In this document: one piece after another, positions 44,905 to 53,486 of the stretch
Position numbering within the stretch: the first letter of the stretch is position 1
How the letters are laid out: every line of letters starts with the position of its first letter
NCBI GenBank assembly: GCA_001899145.1
Contig: MKVF01000018.1
Coordinates: 248,001 to 312,000, forward strand
From: Flavobacteriia bacterium 40-80
Lineage (GTDB): Bacteria; Bacteroidota; Bacteroidia; Flavobacteriales_D; Crocinitomicaceae
Length of the DNA: 64,000 nucleotides
Reading direction: 5' to 3'
Notes under the pieces: generated by a model
Told to the model about the DNA's origin: nothing
The model's input: only the letters and a program-made list of their open reading frames with translations
Database searches by the model: none
Position numbers and translations under genes: made by a program

Positions 44905-44998
44905 TTTACATCTTTAAATTTAAAAGTTGTGAAATTATAAAAAAATGTAAAAAAAACAACGTCCTGTTATTTTTTAACGAGCTGCAGCCATTAAATTT

Positions 44999-46780
44999 CT
45001 ATTTTATGCCGTGAAGCAGTTTTTTGAGCAACGGATGCAGCAACATGATAATAATGGCCACAACTAAAGGAATGGCGGTGAATAACAAAAAGAAATGGCT
45101 TAATGAATACTCTTCTTTTATAACTTCCACCTGCCCGCCGAGCAAGGCTGCTAATTTTTGAGCTATAGCGATAGCTAAATACCAGATTCCGTACATAAAT
45201 GCCAGCATTCTGGCAGGAACAAGCTTACTGACATAAGACAGGCCGACCGGAGAAATAAAAAGCTCTCCAATGGTGTGTAGGAGATACGTTAAAATTAACC
45301 AGATCATGGAGATTTTCACTCCTTCCCCGATTCCCCATGAGCCGATTCCTAATAACAGGAAGCCGATAGACACAAAAATTAATCCGAAACCATATTTGAA
45401 AGCAACCGGAGGATTGTATTTGGAATCCCATATTTTAGAGATTGTGGATGCCAGCAGGATGATAAAGAACGCATTTAATGTGGAAAACCATGAAACGGTA
45501 ATCTCTGACGCATCTGCGGTAAACTCTTTATGAAGCATCTTGAGCACGGCAGCCCAGATCAGTCCGAAACAGATAAACAGGATTATATTGGAAATACTGA
45601 TCTTTTTCCATGTTATCAGGGCAAGCTTGACCAATACCCATGAGATAATGGATAATGGAACGATAGTCAATAACGCATTTACGATATTGAAAATAACTAA
45701 TGCATTTCCTTCAAGGGAACGGTCAATATAATCCCTTGCTACAATTACCAGAGAAGAAGCTCCCTGTTCGAAGCTCATGAAAAAGAAAAGTAAGGTGACT
45801 GCCAAAATAATAATTGCCAGCATCCTGTCTTTTACAACTTTCCCGTACCGCAGAATTCTGTTGATAATCAGAAAGAAAAATAAGAGAAGTGTGCCGATAA
45901 TCACAATATATTGCCCGCGGAAAACGCTTCCGTCTGATTTTAAAATATCTAAAAATTTAAAGATGTCTTTGTCCGGAAGGTTTCTGGAAATAGGATCATT
46001 GAAGGCATACATCAATCCCAAAATAGAAACGATTACAATTAAAGCAATATCAATTATTTTAAACGGATTTCTGACTTTCTCATCCGGGTGATTGACGTCT
46101 TCTTCTTTTAATTCAACTGTTTTGTCTTCTTTTTTCAGATCACCTATTGTACCAAATAACGGTTTTGCCAACCAAAACTGAATGGTTCCCAGAAGCATAA
46201 AGATTCCTGCTAGGCCAAATCCCCAGTGCCAGCCGAATTTTTCAGCAAAATACCCGCACAACATCATTCCGAAAAATGCGCCGGCATTTACTCCCATATA
46301 AAAAATCGTATAGCCGCCATCTTTTTTCTCCGGAAATTTCTTATACATTTCCCCGAGAATTGCCGGCATATTGGGCTTGAAAAAACCGGTTCCTAAGATC
46401 AGGCAGGCTAATCCGATGAAGAAAGTGATATCATTCTCGATTGCCATGGAAGCATGCCCCAAAGTCATGATGATGGAGCCTATAATCACCGATTTCCATG
46501 ATCCTAACAGCTTGTCGGCAATGACACCTCCGAAAACAGGAGTGATATACAACAGCATTACATACGTTCCGTAAAGAGCAGAAGCAGACTGAACATCCCA
46601 CCCTAAACCTGATTTCGGATTTCCGTGGATGACCGCAGCTGTCAGATACTGGATCAGTAATACGCGCATCCCGTAAAAGGAAAAGCGCTCCCACATTTCT
46701 GTAAAGAAGAGGACAAATAATCCGCTTGGATGCCCTAATAGTTTAGAATCAAAGAAGTTAGAATTCACTGTTGTACTCAT
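44999..46780 (-). CDS. POT-family proton-coupled di/tripeptide transporter, copy 2
   Basis: The 593-residue paralogue has EMWERFSFYGMR in helix 1 and FYMGVNAGAFFGMMLCGYFA. It imports small peptides with protons across the inner membrane, probably from extracellular protein breakdown. It lacks the long C-terminal insertion of copy 1, but has a hydrophilic loop of about 60 residues near the middle. It is co-directional with copy 1 and divergent from tatD. Confidence 0.94.
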   Translation of the reverse strand: MSTTVNSNFFDSKLLGHPSGLFVLFFTEMWERFSFYGMRVLLIQYLTAAVIHGNPKSGLGWDVQSASALYGTYVMLLYITPVFGGVIADKLLGSWKSVIIGSIIMTLGHASMAIENDITFFIGLACLILGTGFFKPNMPAILGEMYKKFPEKKDGGYTIFYMGVNAGAFFGMMLCGYFAEKFGWHWGFGLAGIFMLLGTIQFWLAKPLFGTIGDLKKEDKTVELKEEDVNHPDEKVRNPFKIIDIALIVIVSILGLMYAFNDPISRNLPDKDIFKFLDILKSDGSVFRGQYIVIIGTLLLFFFLIINRILRYGKVVKDRMLAIIILAVTLLFFFMSFEQGASSLVIVARDYIDRSLEGNALVIFNIVNALLTIVPLSIISWVLVKLALITWKKISISNIILFICFGLIWAAVLKMLHKEFTADASEITVSWFSTLNAFFIILLASTISKIWDSKYNPPVAFKYGFGLIFVSIGFLLLGIGSWGIGEGVKISMIWLILTYLLHTIGELFISPVGLSYVSKLVPARMLAFMYGIWYLAIAIAQKLAALLGGQVEVIKEEYSLSHFFLLFTAIPLVVAIIIMLLHPLLKKLLHGIK

Positions 46781-46849
46781 GGTTTGATTTTGAAAGGCAA
46801 AAGATATATTATTTTTTTAGAATAATGGTGAATATCCTAACTTTATCCC

Positions 46850-47485
46850 ATGTTAATTGATTTGCATACACATCATTCCGGTTCCGCAGATTTGTCCATT
46901 TTCAATGCTTTTGACAAGAGGACGGAATTAATTTGTTCCTATGGAATTCATCCGTGGTATGCAGAGCAGTTTTCTTTTGATTTTCTGGAAGAGCTGGAAT
47001 ATCTGGTTCAGCAGCCAAATTGCCTGGCAATTGGAGAGTGCGGGCTGGATAAGCTGGCCCTCTCTGACTGGAACAAACAAATGCAATGGCTGGAAATACA
47101 GATCAGCTTATCTGAGAAATATCGAAAACCGTTGATCGTTCATTGTGTGAAAGCAATTCAGGAGCTGATTCTGCTGAGAAGGAAGATAGATCCTTCTCAG
47201 GTATGGATTTTTCATGGTTTTAGAAAAACAAATACGATAAAACAATTACTGGAAGAAGGATTTTACCTGAGTATCGGAACGGCTTTATTGACAGATGAAA
47301 AATTACAAGAGGTGATGAGGGATTTTCCGTTGGAGCGATTGTTTCTGGAAACAGATGATAAAGAAATGAATATCCGTCTTTTATATGAAAAGCTGGCAGT
47401 AATTAGGAAGATTCCGGTTGAATATATCGAGAAGCAGTTAATGGATAATTTCGAAAAAGTTTTTGACAGAAAACTTCTTCCGTAA
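46850..47485 (+). CDS. TatD-family metal-dependent hydrolase, short form
   Basis: The 211-residue protein belongs to the TatD amidohydrolase-like family. Metal-site residues are visible: DLHTHH (His6 and His8), Glu in IGECGLDK, His in LIVHCVKA, His in IFHGFRK and Asp in LETDDKE. It is about 50 residues shorter than classical TatD (about 260), yet the set of ligands appears complete. TatD proteins are DNases or related phosphoesterases; the substrate here is unknown. It is followed 48 nt later by tcdA. Confidence 0.9.
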   Translation: MLIDLHTHHSGSADLSIFNAFDKRTELICSYGIHPWYAEQFSFDFLEELEYLVQQPNCLAIGECGLDKLALSDWNKQMQWLEIQISLSEKYRKPLIVHCVKAIQELILLRRKIDPSQVWIFHGFRKTNTIKQLLEEGFYLSIGTALLTDEKLQEVMRDFPLERLFLETDDKEMNIRLLYEKLAVIRKIPVEYIEKQLMDNFEKVFDRKLLP

Positions 47486-47533
47486 AGACATTGTGATTTT
47501 TATATATTTTTGGAAAGATAAAAAAGGAAATTC

Positions 47534-48301
47534 ATGACAAACTGGTTAGAACGTGCAGAACTTTTGATAGGAGACGACGGATTACACAAATTGAAGAAAG
47601 CACATGTTTTGATAGTCGGCTTAGGAGGAATAGGCTCTTTTGCAGGAGAATTTATTGCCCGGGCAGGCGTTGGAACCATCACGTTGATTGATGGAGATAA
47701 ATTTGACCCGACCAATAAAAACAGACAGCTGACAGCTTTGGACAGTACGATCGGCCGGAACAAAGCGGTAGTTCTTGCTGAACGGATCCGTGAGATCAAT
47801 CCTGATGCTGAATTAAACGTGATAGAGGAGTTTGTCGTACCGGAAAGAGTGTGGGAGCTTCTGGAAGATTTAAAACCGGATTATGTAATGGATTGTATTG
47901 ATTCCGTAACACCTAAGCTGGAATGGATCATAGCCTGTAAAAAGACCAATACGAAGATTATTTCCCATATGGGCGCGGGAGGAAAAATGGATCCGGCCCA
48001 GGTACGTGTGGATAAGCTACATAAAACGAAGAACTGTAAGCTTGCCAGCCACTTAAAAAAGCGCCTGAAAAAAGATAAGATTGACTATCGCAGGATAAAA
48101 GCGGTATATTCAACAGAATTGCAGGATAAAGATTCGTTGAAATTAACGGATGGAAGCAATTTTAAACGATCTTTCTACGGAACAATCAGCTATATCCCGG
48201 CTCTTTTTGGTTTATATGGAGCTGCGGAGGTAATAAAAATGATTCTGGGGAAAGAATGGGAGGAAGATACAGATTGGGACGAAAGTGTGCAGGAGGATTG
48301 A
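47534..48301 (+). CDS. tcdA: tRNA threonylcarbamoyladenosine dehydratase (TcdA, E1-like)
   Basis: The 255-residue ThiF/MoeB-superfamily protein has the ATP-binding GLGGIGSFAGEFIARAGVG, then LIDGDKFDPTNKNRQLTALD with the adenylation residues. TcdA uses ATP to dehydrate t6A in tRNA to the cyclic form ct6A. The domain ends near SYIPALFGLYGAAEVIKMIL, characteristic of TcdA/CsdL. The TAnnTTTG-like TATTTTTG at 47505-47512 may be its promoter. Confidence 0.9.
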   Translation: MTNWLERAELLIGDDGLHKLKKAHVLIVGLGGIGSFAGEFIARAGVGTITLIDGDKFDPTNKNRQLTALDSTIGRNKAVVLAERIREINPDAELNVIEEFVVPERVWELLEDLKPDYVMDCIDSVTPKLEWIIACKKTNTKIISHMGAGGKMDPAQVRVDKLHKTKNCKLASHLKKRLKKDKIDYRRIKAVYSTELQDKDSLKLTDGSNFKRSFYGTISYIPALFGLYGAAEVIKMILGKEWEEDTDWDESVQED

Positions 48302-48352
48302 TTACATACTATCTACCGGAGAAAGTTCAATAAATATTTAGCATTTAATATT

Positions 48353-49168
48353 ATGTCAGTACATAAAGAAGTAAAAAGAGTGACAACCAACGTCCTGAAG
48401 GAGATGAAAGCAGCAGGAGCAAAAATTTCCATGCTGACGGGATATGATTTTTCAATGGCAAAGATTATTGATGATGCCGGTATTGATATTATCCTGGTAG
48501 GAGATTCAGCATCTAATGTCATGGCTGGCCATGAAACTACTTTGCCGATTACCTTAGACCAGATGATTTACCATGCTTCTTCGGTGGTTCGCGGAGCGAA
48601 AAGAGCGCTGGTTGTTGTAGATATGCCTTTCGGATCTTATCAGGGAAACTCTAAAGAAGCGCTTTCCAACGCGATCCGGATTATGAAGGAATCGGGTGGA
48701 CACGGTGTTAAATTAGAAGGCGGCTCGGAGATCATTGAATCCATAAAAAGAATCCTGACAGCCGGAATTCCTGTAATGGGACATCTGGGACTGACTCCGC
48801 AGTCGATCTATAAATTCGGAACATACGTAGTCCGGGCGAAAGAAGAAGAAGAAGCGATCCGGTTGATTGAAGATGCGAAAGCATTGGAAGAAGCCGGTTG
48901 TTTTGCGATTGTTCTTGAAAAAATCCCTGCAAAACTGGCTAAAAAAGTAGCGGAAAGTGTTTCTATTCCGATCATAGGGATCGGTGCGGGAGGACATGTG
49001 GATGGACAAGTATTGGTGATTCACGATATGCTGGGAATCAATAATGAATTTAATCCGAGATTTCTGAGGAAATACAATAACTTGTACGAACAGATGAAAT
49101 CCTCTATTGAAAAATATGTGGAGGATGTACGAAGAGGAGATTTCCCGAATGAAAAAGAATCTTATTGA
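48353..49168 (+). CDS. panB: 3-methyl-2-oxobutanoate hydroxymethyltransferase
   Basis: The 271-residue protein is full length for PanB, the first step of pantothenate and hence CoA synthesis: a hydroxymethyl group from 5,10-methylene-THF is added to 2-oxoisovalerate. Family landmarks are [54 protein letters not shown] and GHLGLTPQS. The decameric TIM-barrel enzyme is cytosolic. It precedes the cyclase-HD gene by 16 nt with no metabolic link seen. Confidence 0.96.
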   Translation: MSVHKEVKRVTTNVLKEMKAAGAKISMLTGYDFSMAKIIDDAGIDIILVGDSASNVMAGHETTLPITLDQMIYHASSVVRGAKRALVVVDMPFGSYQGNSKEALSNAIRIMKESGGHGVKLEGGSEIIESIKRILTAGIPVMGHLGLTPQSIYKFGTYVVRAKEEEEAIRLIEDAKALEEAGCFAIVLEKIPAKLAKKVAESVSIPIIGIGAGGHVDGQVLVIHDMLGINNEFNPRFLRKYNNLYEQMKSSIEKYVEDVRRGDFPNEKESY

Positions 49169-49184
49169 TAGAAGATATTAATCT

Positions 49185-50897
49185 TTGGAACACTTTGTAA
49201 ACATACTTTTCGTAAGTCGGCAGACAGCTCTTTTTCGCGAGTTTAAGCTTGCTTTCAAAAGTGTTGGCACGAATCTTATTCAGGTGGAAGATGAAGCAGA
49301 AGCAAAACGTGTTTTAGAGAAAAAAACAATCGGAATTCAGATCCTGGATTGCTCGCAGGGAGAATTTTGTTCCGCACCTGCTGTTTCGGGACTGATCAGA
49401 AACAGTAAGAATGCAGAAGTATTTACCCTGTTGATGGCCGATGCACCACAAGCGCTCGCACCTCTTGTTTTTTCAGTAAAAGAAGGGATTTGTGATATTC
49501 TTCCATTGCCCTTTGATCCTGTTAGTCTGAACGTTAAGATAGAAGTGTACAAACGTATGTTTTTCGACGTGCAGCGTGTAACATCTCTTATGGCGAATGT
49601 ATTTCCGGAAACAGTAATCGAAGATTTTCGCAGAAATGGAAAAGTAGAACCGAAACGCTACAAAAATGCTGTAATTCTTTTTACTGATTTTGTGGGATTT
49701 TCATCTAAATCTGCAGATTTACAACCGATGGAGCTGATTCGTCAACTTGAAAAATACTTTTCAAGATTTGATGATATCTGCGAGCGCTACCGGTTAGAAA
49801 AGATCAAAACAGTCGGAGATGCTTATATGGCAATTGCCGGAGTTACGGAAGATCTTCCGTCTCCTGAGATTCGTGCCTGCCTGGCTGCGAATGAAATTAT
49901 TAGCTTTGTGGAAACAGAATTTGCTTTGGAAAAAGCCCAGGGCAAGGATGGCTGGCAGATCCGGATTGGTATCAATGCCGGAAGCCTGGTAGGAGGTATC
50001 GTTGGAAGGAAAAAGCTGATATATGATGTTTGGGGAGATGCAGTCAATATAGCAGCAAGGGCAGAACAAACTTCCTCCGAAGGGAAAATTCTGATTACAC
50101 AACGAATTTATGATAAAGTTGCCCCTTATTTCTCAACGACTTTCTTTGACGAAGTTGAAATAAAGAAAAGGGGAGGGCGGTTGAATATGTATTTTTTGAG
50201 CTGGCTTAAACCGGAATTTTGTAATGATAACTGGGGAATCTCTCCTAATTTACAGGTGATGGATGAATGCGGATTACCTGCCATGGATTTTTACAGGATG
50301 CGCCGGAATATTTTACAAATGCTGAAATGCTTTTTACCTGATACAATGTGTTATCACACAATTGACCATACTTTGAAAATGGACGAAACCGTGAAGCGGT
50401 ACGCACGCCTGGAAGCATTGTCACAACGTGAGATTTTGCTGCTGCGTACGGCTGCTTTGTATCACGATGTGGGGTTTATTGTTGAATACGAGAACAATGA
50501 GCAATTTGCAGTAATGCTGGCAAAGAATAACCTGCCGCAATACGGTTATTCAAGTGAAGATATAGAGAAGGTGTGTGAGCTGATTTGGGCGACAGCACGT
50601 TTTGAAACACCTAAAAACCTGCTGGAGCAATTAATGTGTGATGCCGATTCGGATTATCTGGGAAGAAGCGATTACCATTTGATCGCCGACAAGCTTCGGA
50701 AAGAGCTGGCACTTTACCTGCTTCGTATGACAGACGAACAATGGCTGGATTACCAGATTGATTATCTGGAGTATAAGCACCGTTATTATAGTGACCTGGT
50801 TAAAAATATCCGTGAAAAAGGGAAATCCCTGCGGATTGAAGAGCTGAAAGAAAAACGCCTTTGGCTGATTGATAGTGAAGCCTCCGGTCAACAGTAA
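49185..50897 (+). CDS. Receiver-like / class III adenylate cyclase / HD-domain fusion protein
   Basis: The 570-residue protein combines three modules. Residues 1-125 look like a response-regulator receiver: Asp54 is in the phospho-site position, but the acidic pair after strand 1 is replaced (LFVSRQ) and the conserved Lys of KPF is Leu108, so phosphorylation is doubtful. Residues 160-340 are a class III cyclase with metal ligands Asp168 (FTDF) and Asp212 (VGDAY), adenine-selecting Lys208 and Asp281 (YDVWGD), and transition-state Asn288 and Arg292, so cAMP synthesis is predicted. Residues 385-500 carry HD-type motifs: HTIDH (391-395), LYHD (425-428) and CDADSD (485-490). It starts with TTG at 49185, 16 nt after panB; no in-frame ATG is closer to the receiver start. 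Confidence 0.85.
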   Translation: MEHFVNILFVSRQTALFREFKLAFKSVGTNLIQVEDEAEAKRVLEKKTIGIQILDCSQGEFCSAPAVSGLIRNSKNAEVFTLLMADAPQALAPLVFSVKEGICDILPLPFDPVSLNVKIEVYKRMFFDVQRVTSLMANVFPETVIEDFRRNGKVEPKRYKNAVILFTDFVGFSSKSADLQPMELIRQLEKYFSRFDDICERYRLEKIKTVGDAYMAIAGVTEDLPSPEIRACLAANEIISFVETEFALEKAQGKDGWQIRIGINAGSLVGGIVGRKKLIYDVWGDAVNIAARAEQTSSEGKILITQRIYDKVAPYFSTTFFDEVEIKKRGGRLNMYFLSWLKPEFCNDNWGISPNLQVMDECGLPAMDFYRMRRNILQMLKCFLPDTMCYHTIDHTLKMDETVKRYARLEALSQREILLLRTAALYHDVGFIVEYENNEQFAVMLAKNNLPQYGYSSEDIEKVCELIWATARFETPKNLLEQLMCDADSDYLGRSDYHLIADKLRKELALYLLRMTDEQWLDYQIDYLEYKHRYYSDLVKNIREKGKSLRIEELKEKRLWLIDSEASGQQ

Positions 50898-50924
50898 TAA
50901 ATTATAATCTTTCAATTTTCCAAC

Positions 50925-50963
50925 CTGCAATTTGTAATCTGTAACCTGCAATTCACAATTCAC
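50925..50963. repeat. Low-complexity repeat tract between convergent genes
   Basis: CTGCAATTTGTAATCTGTAA followed by CCTGCAATTCACAATTCACA fills the gap between the cyclase gene and the response regulator stop. It shares GCAATTTGTAAT and CTGCAATTCAC with the tract at 32105-32141. Confidence 0.65.
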
Positions 50964-50964
50964 A

Positions 50965-51642
50965 CTAACTTCCTTCCGAGGCGAACAAGAATTTATTAGG
51001 ACTGACAATATTCATTTTTACGGCATACATAACAATCCCTGCTGTATTTTTCACACCGAGTTTGGACATGATATTCTTGCGGTGCGTATTAACAGTATGA
51101 TTGCTTAAGAACAGTTGCTCCGCAATTTGGATATTGGTAAGACCTTCTGCGATCATTTTGATTATTTCATTTTCCCGTTCAGATAAGCTTACAGGCTCGC
51201 AGGAGAATACATCACTGTCCAGATCTTCGATGTTGATATTCGCTTTTTGAATGGTTTCAAGGATTTTGCCACAGAAAAAATTGTTCCCTTTTCCGGTTTC
51301 TATGATTGCATCCATTATTTCCGTAACAGAGCAATCTTTTTTCACATAGCTTTTTACGCCTGATTTCAGGGCGTTTATCAATGTGGTGGCCGATTGTTCG
51401 GGAGTGATGGCAATTACATTGATATCAGGCCTTTTCTGAATGATTTTCGGAACAATATCAATAGAGAAGCCGTCAGAAGTGTAATCAATAATCACTTCAT
51501 CAATGGGTGTGTTTTCGCACATAAGCCATAGATCATGAGATGAAACAGCCTCACCGATAATCTCGATCTCGGGATAATTTTCTAAAACGGACCGAAGACC
51601 AATTCTGATTAATTCATTACTGTCTGCTAAAACGACTTTCAT
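50965..51642 (-). CDS. NarL/FixJ-type response regulator
   Basis: The 225-residue protein has an N-terminal receiver domain (VVLADSNELIRIGL; phospho-acceptor Asp53 in IIDYTS; Lys near residue 106) and a C-terminal LuxR-type helix-turn-helix (LSERENEIIKMIAEGL and LFLSNHTVNTHRKNIMSKL). The acidic pocket has one Asp (Asp7) where most receivers have two. I prefer ATG at 51642 (MKVVLADSN) over 51660. No sensor kinase is adjacent. It converges on the cyclase gene. Confidence 0.9.
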   Translation of the reverse strand: MKVVLADSNELIRIGLRSVLENYPEIEIIGEAVSSHDLWLMCENTPIDEVIIDYTSDGFSIDIVPKIIQKRPDINVIAITPEQSATTLINALKSGVKSYVKKDCSVTEIMDAIIETGKGNNFFCGKILETIQKANINIEDLDSDVFSCEPVSLSERENEIIKMIAEGLTNIQIAEQLFLSNHTVNTHRKNIMSKLGVKNTAGIVMYAVKMNIVSPNKFLFASEGS

Positions 51643-51703
51643 ATTTTTTGCAATAAGCAAATATAAAAAGGATGATCCGGATTATCTAAGATAATAAAAT
51701 AAA

Positions 51704-51731
51704 AAAACTGCAAACCTGAGTCTGCAGTTTT
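51704..51731 (-). terminator. Terminator of the T9SS cargo gene
   Basis: AAAACTGCA (51704-51712) pairs with TGCAGTTTT (51723-51731); on the minus strand it is followed by a T-run. It lies 30 nt past the stop. Confidence 0.85.
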
Positions 51732-51760
51732 CGTTGTGTTTGTTTTACTTACTGTGTGGT

Positions 51761-53362
51761 TTAGTGCTTGATCAGTTTAATAGCTTTTCTGGAAGATGAA
51801 TTGCTGATGTTTAACAGGTAAATTCCATTTGTTAAATCTGAAACATTCACTTCCGTGCTGTTTGATTTTAATACTTCTGATTTAACAACTTTACCTTCAA
51901 GTGTAAGGATTTCCAAAGTTGCTTCATCGTCCATATTTGTGTTAATTGTTACAGTGTTGTTTGCAGGATTCGGATAAACAGATACGTTAATATCTTCGTT
52001 TTTAGTAACTGCTAAGAAATCATTTCCAAACTTAGTATTTGTGAAGTTCGCACCTGTTGCTGCAACTGAACCTGAATTCAGACGTGCATCTGGCTTAGTA
52101 CCTAATGCAGGGAACAGATTCACCCAGTTTACCTGAGCAATTGTTTTTGTTGAATCGTTACCATCCTGTGTAAAGAACGTAGCGTAGAAAGAAGGAGTTG
52201 CTGTTACTGTTACTGTTCCCGGATCAAAATTGATGAACAAGTTGTTTGCTATTACCATAGAATCCGCAGTCAGATTATCTTCAGTAGCCGCACCTTCAAT
52301 AGATAATCCTTTTTCCCATCCTGTGATCAGTGAATTGAATACAGATGTTGCAGTATTTCTTCTTAAACGGAACGCTTTTTCGAATTTTTCACCTGTTGGC
52401 AAAGCAATGGAACCGTTTCCTTTCGGCCCTACGATAGTGATGTTAGAGAAAACAGGAGCTGTCATCGGATAATTGGAAGAACCTGTTGCATCGTTATCAC
52501 TTTCAAAAGCGTTAGAGTCACCTGCAGCATCAGAAATATCTTTATCACGGATGATCAAACCGAACTGAACACGGCCTCTGAATCCAAAATCAGTGTCAAA
52601 ATCATCATCCAGACCTCTGTAAGCAATTAAATATTTTGCATCAACAGTTCCTCCGAACCACTCAAAAGAGTCATCTCCCGACCAGGAAACCTGAATGTGA
52701 TCTACTTGTGTCTGGCTCCCCACTGAACCAAAAGTGATTCCGTTGATCTCTTTATTCGGTTCAAATGGAATACCGGCGAACTCAATACGGATGAAGCTTA
52801 AAACACCGGAATTATCTTCGTCGTTAGTTCCTCCAAATTGCGTATCCGTTGTTGGCGCGATACCTTCGATGTTCGCAACACCTCCCGGCTGGTTATTTTT
52901 TGCATTTCCTAAAATAACAACACCTCCCCAGTCTCCTTCAGCTCTGTCTCCGACACTTTCATTGGATGTAAAGATGATAGGATTTGTTACAGTACCTGCT
53001 GCATGGATTTTAGAACCTCTTGTTACGATCAATGTCGCCTGAGTAGCTTTGTCACCACGGATAATTGTTCCCGGTTCGATCGTTAAAGTAGCACCATTTT
53101 TTACATATACCTTGTTTTTCAATAAAATGATACCACTCCACGTAGTATTTGATGTAATGTTATTCTCCACTGTTTGTGTAGGTGTCCCGTAGTTCGTTGT
53201 TTCAGGAGAAAAATTCGCCCAGCCTGCAGTCCAGTCTGTTGCGTTTGTGTTATCGGTTACAGGGAAAGCTCCTCTGTAAGCTGTTTCTTCCCAGAATCCT
53301 GTCTGTGCATTTAAAGCTGCTGCACATAATAGCGTTGCTAAGCTTAAGTAGATCTTTTTCAT
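51761..53362 (-). CDS. Secreted protein with T9SS type A sorting domain
   Basis: The 533-residue protein has a signal peptide (MKKIYLSLATLLCAAALNAQ), a central Gly/Asp/Asn-rich region with beta-helix character (NGATLTIEPGTIIRGDKATQ, then GDWGGVVILGNAKNN, GDDSFEWFGGTVD) and a C-terminal sorting domain of about 75 residues (VSVYPNPANNTVTINT, then NGIYLLNIS and KAIKLIKH). It should be exported by Sec, moved through T9SS and anchored or released at the surface. The frame extends upstream to 53389, but MKKIYL at 53362 gives the signal peptide. It is downstream of, and co-directional with, the TonB-dependent receptor 125 nt away. Confidence 0.9.
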   Translation of the reverse strand: MKKIYLSLATLLCAAALNAQTGFWEETAYRGAFPVTDNTNATDWTAGWANFSPETTNYGTPTQTVENNITSNTTWSGIILLKNKVYVKNGATLTIEPGTIIRGDKATQATLIVTRGSKIHAAGTVTNPIIFTSNESVGDRAEGDWGGVVILGNAKNNQPGGVANIEGIAPTTDTQFGGTNDEDNSGVLSFIRIEFAGIPFEPNKEINGITFGSVGSQTQVDHIQVSWSGDDSFEWFGGTVDAKYLIAYRGLDDDFDTDFGFRGRVQFGLIIRDKDISDAAGDSNAFESDNDATGSSNYPMTAPVFSNITIVGPKGNGSIALPTGEKFEKAFRLRRNTATSVFNSLITGWEKGLSIEGAATEDNLTADSMVIANNLFINFDPGTVTVTATPSFYATFFTQDGNDSTKTIAQVNWVNLFPALGTKPDARLNSGSVAATGANFTNTKFGNDFLAVTKNEDINVSVYPNPANNTVTINTNMDDEATLEILTLEGKVVKSEVLKSNSTEVNVSDLTNGIYLLNISNSSSRKAIKLIKH

Positions 53363-53386
53363 TTTATTTTTCTTTTTTCTTTGATA

Positions 53387-53394
53387 CAAATTTA
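53387..53394 (-). promoter_or_regulatory. Promoter -7 box for the T9SS cargo gene
   Basis: TAAATTTG on the minus strand (plus CAAATTTA) matches TAnnTTTG and is 24 nt before the preferred start. It suggests the cargo gene can be expressed apart from the receptor upstream. No -33 element at the right distance is visible. Confidence 0.4.
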
Positions 53395-53486
53395 TTTCGG
53401 TGACATTGTATGAAAATTAAGACAAGGTTATGCTTGCTTTAGTTATACGTTACCTAATTATTACCACATTTCAGAACCGGGATTTA

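Noticed and set aside
48713-49024. Antisense frames over panB and the cyclase gene (also 49794-50102)
   Set aside because: They overlap strongly conserved coding sequence and show no family resemblance.
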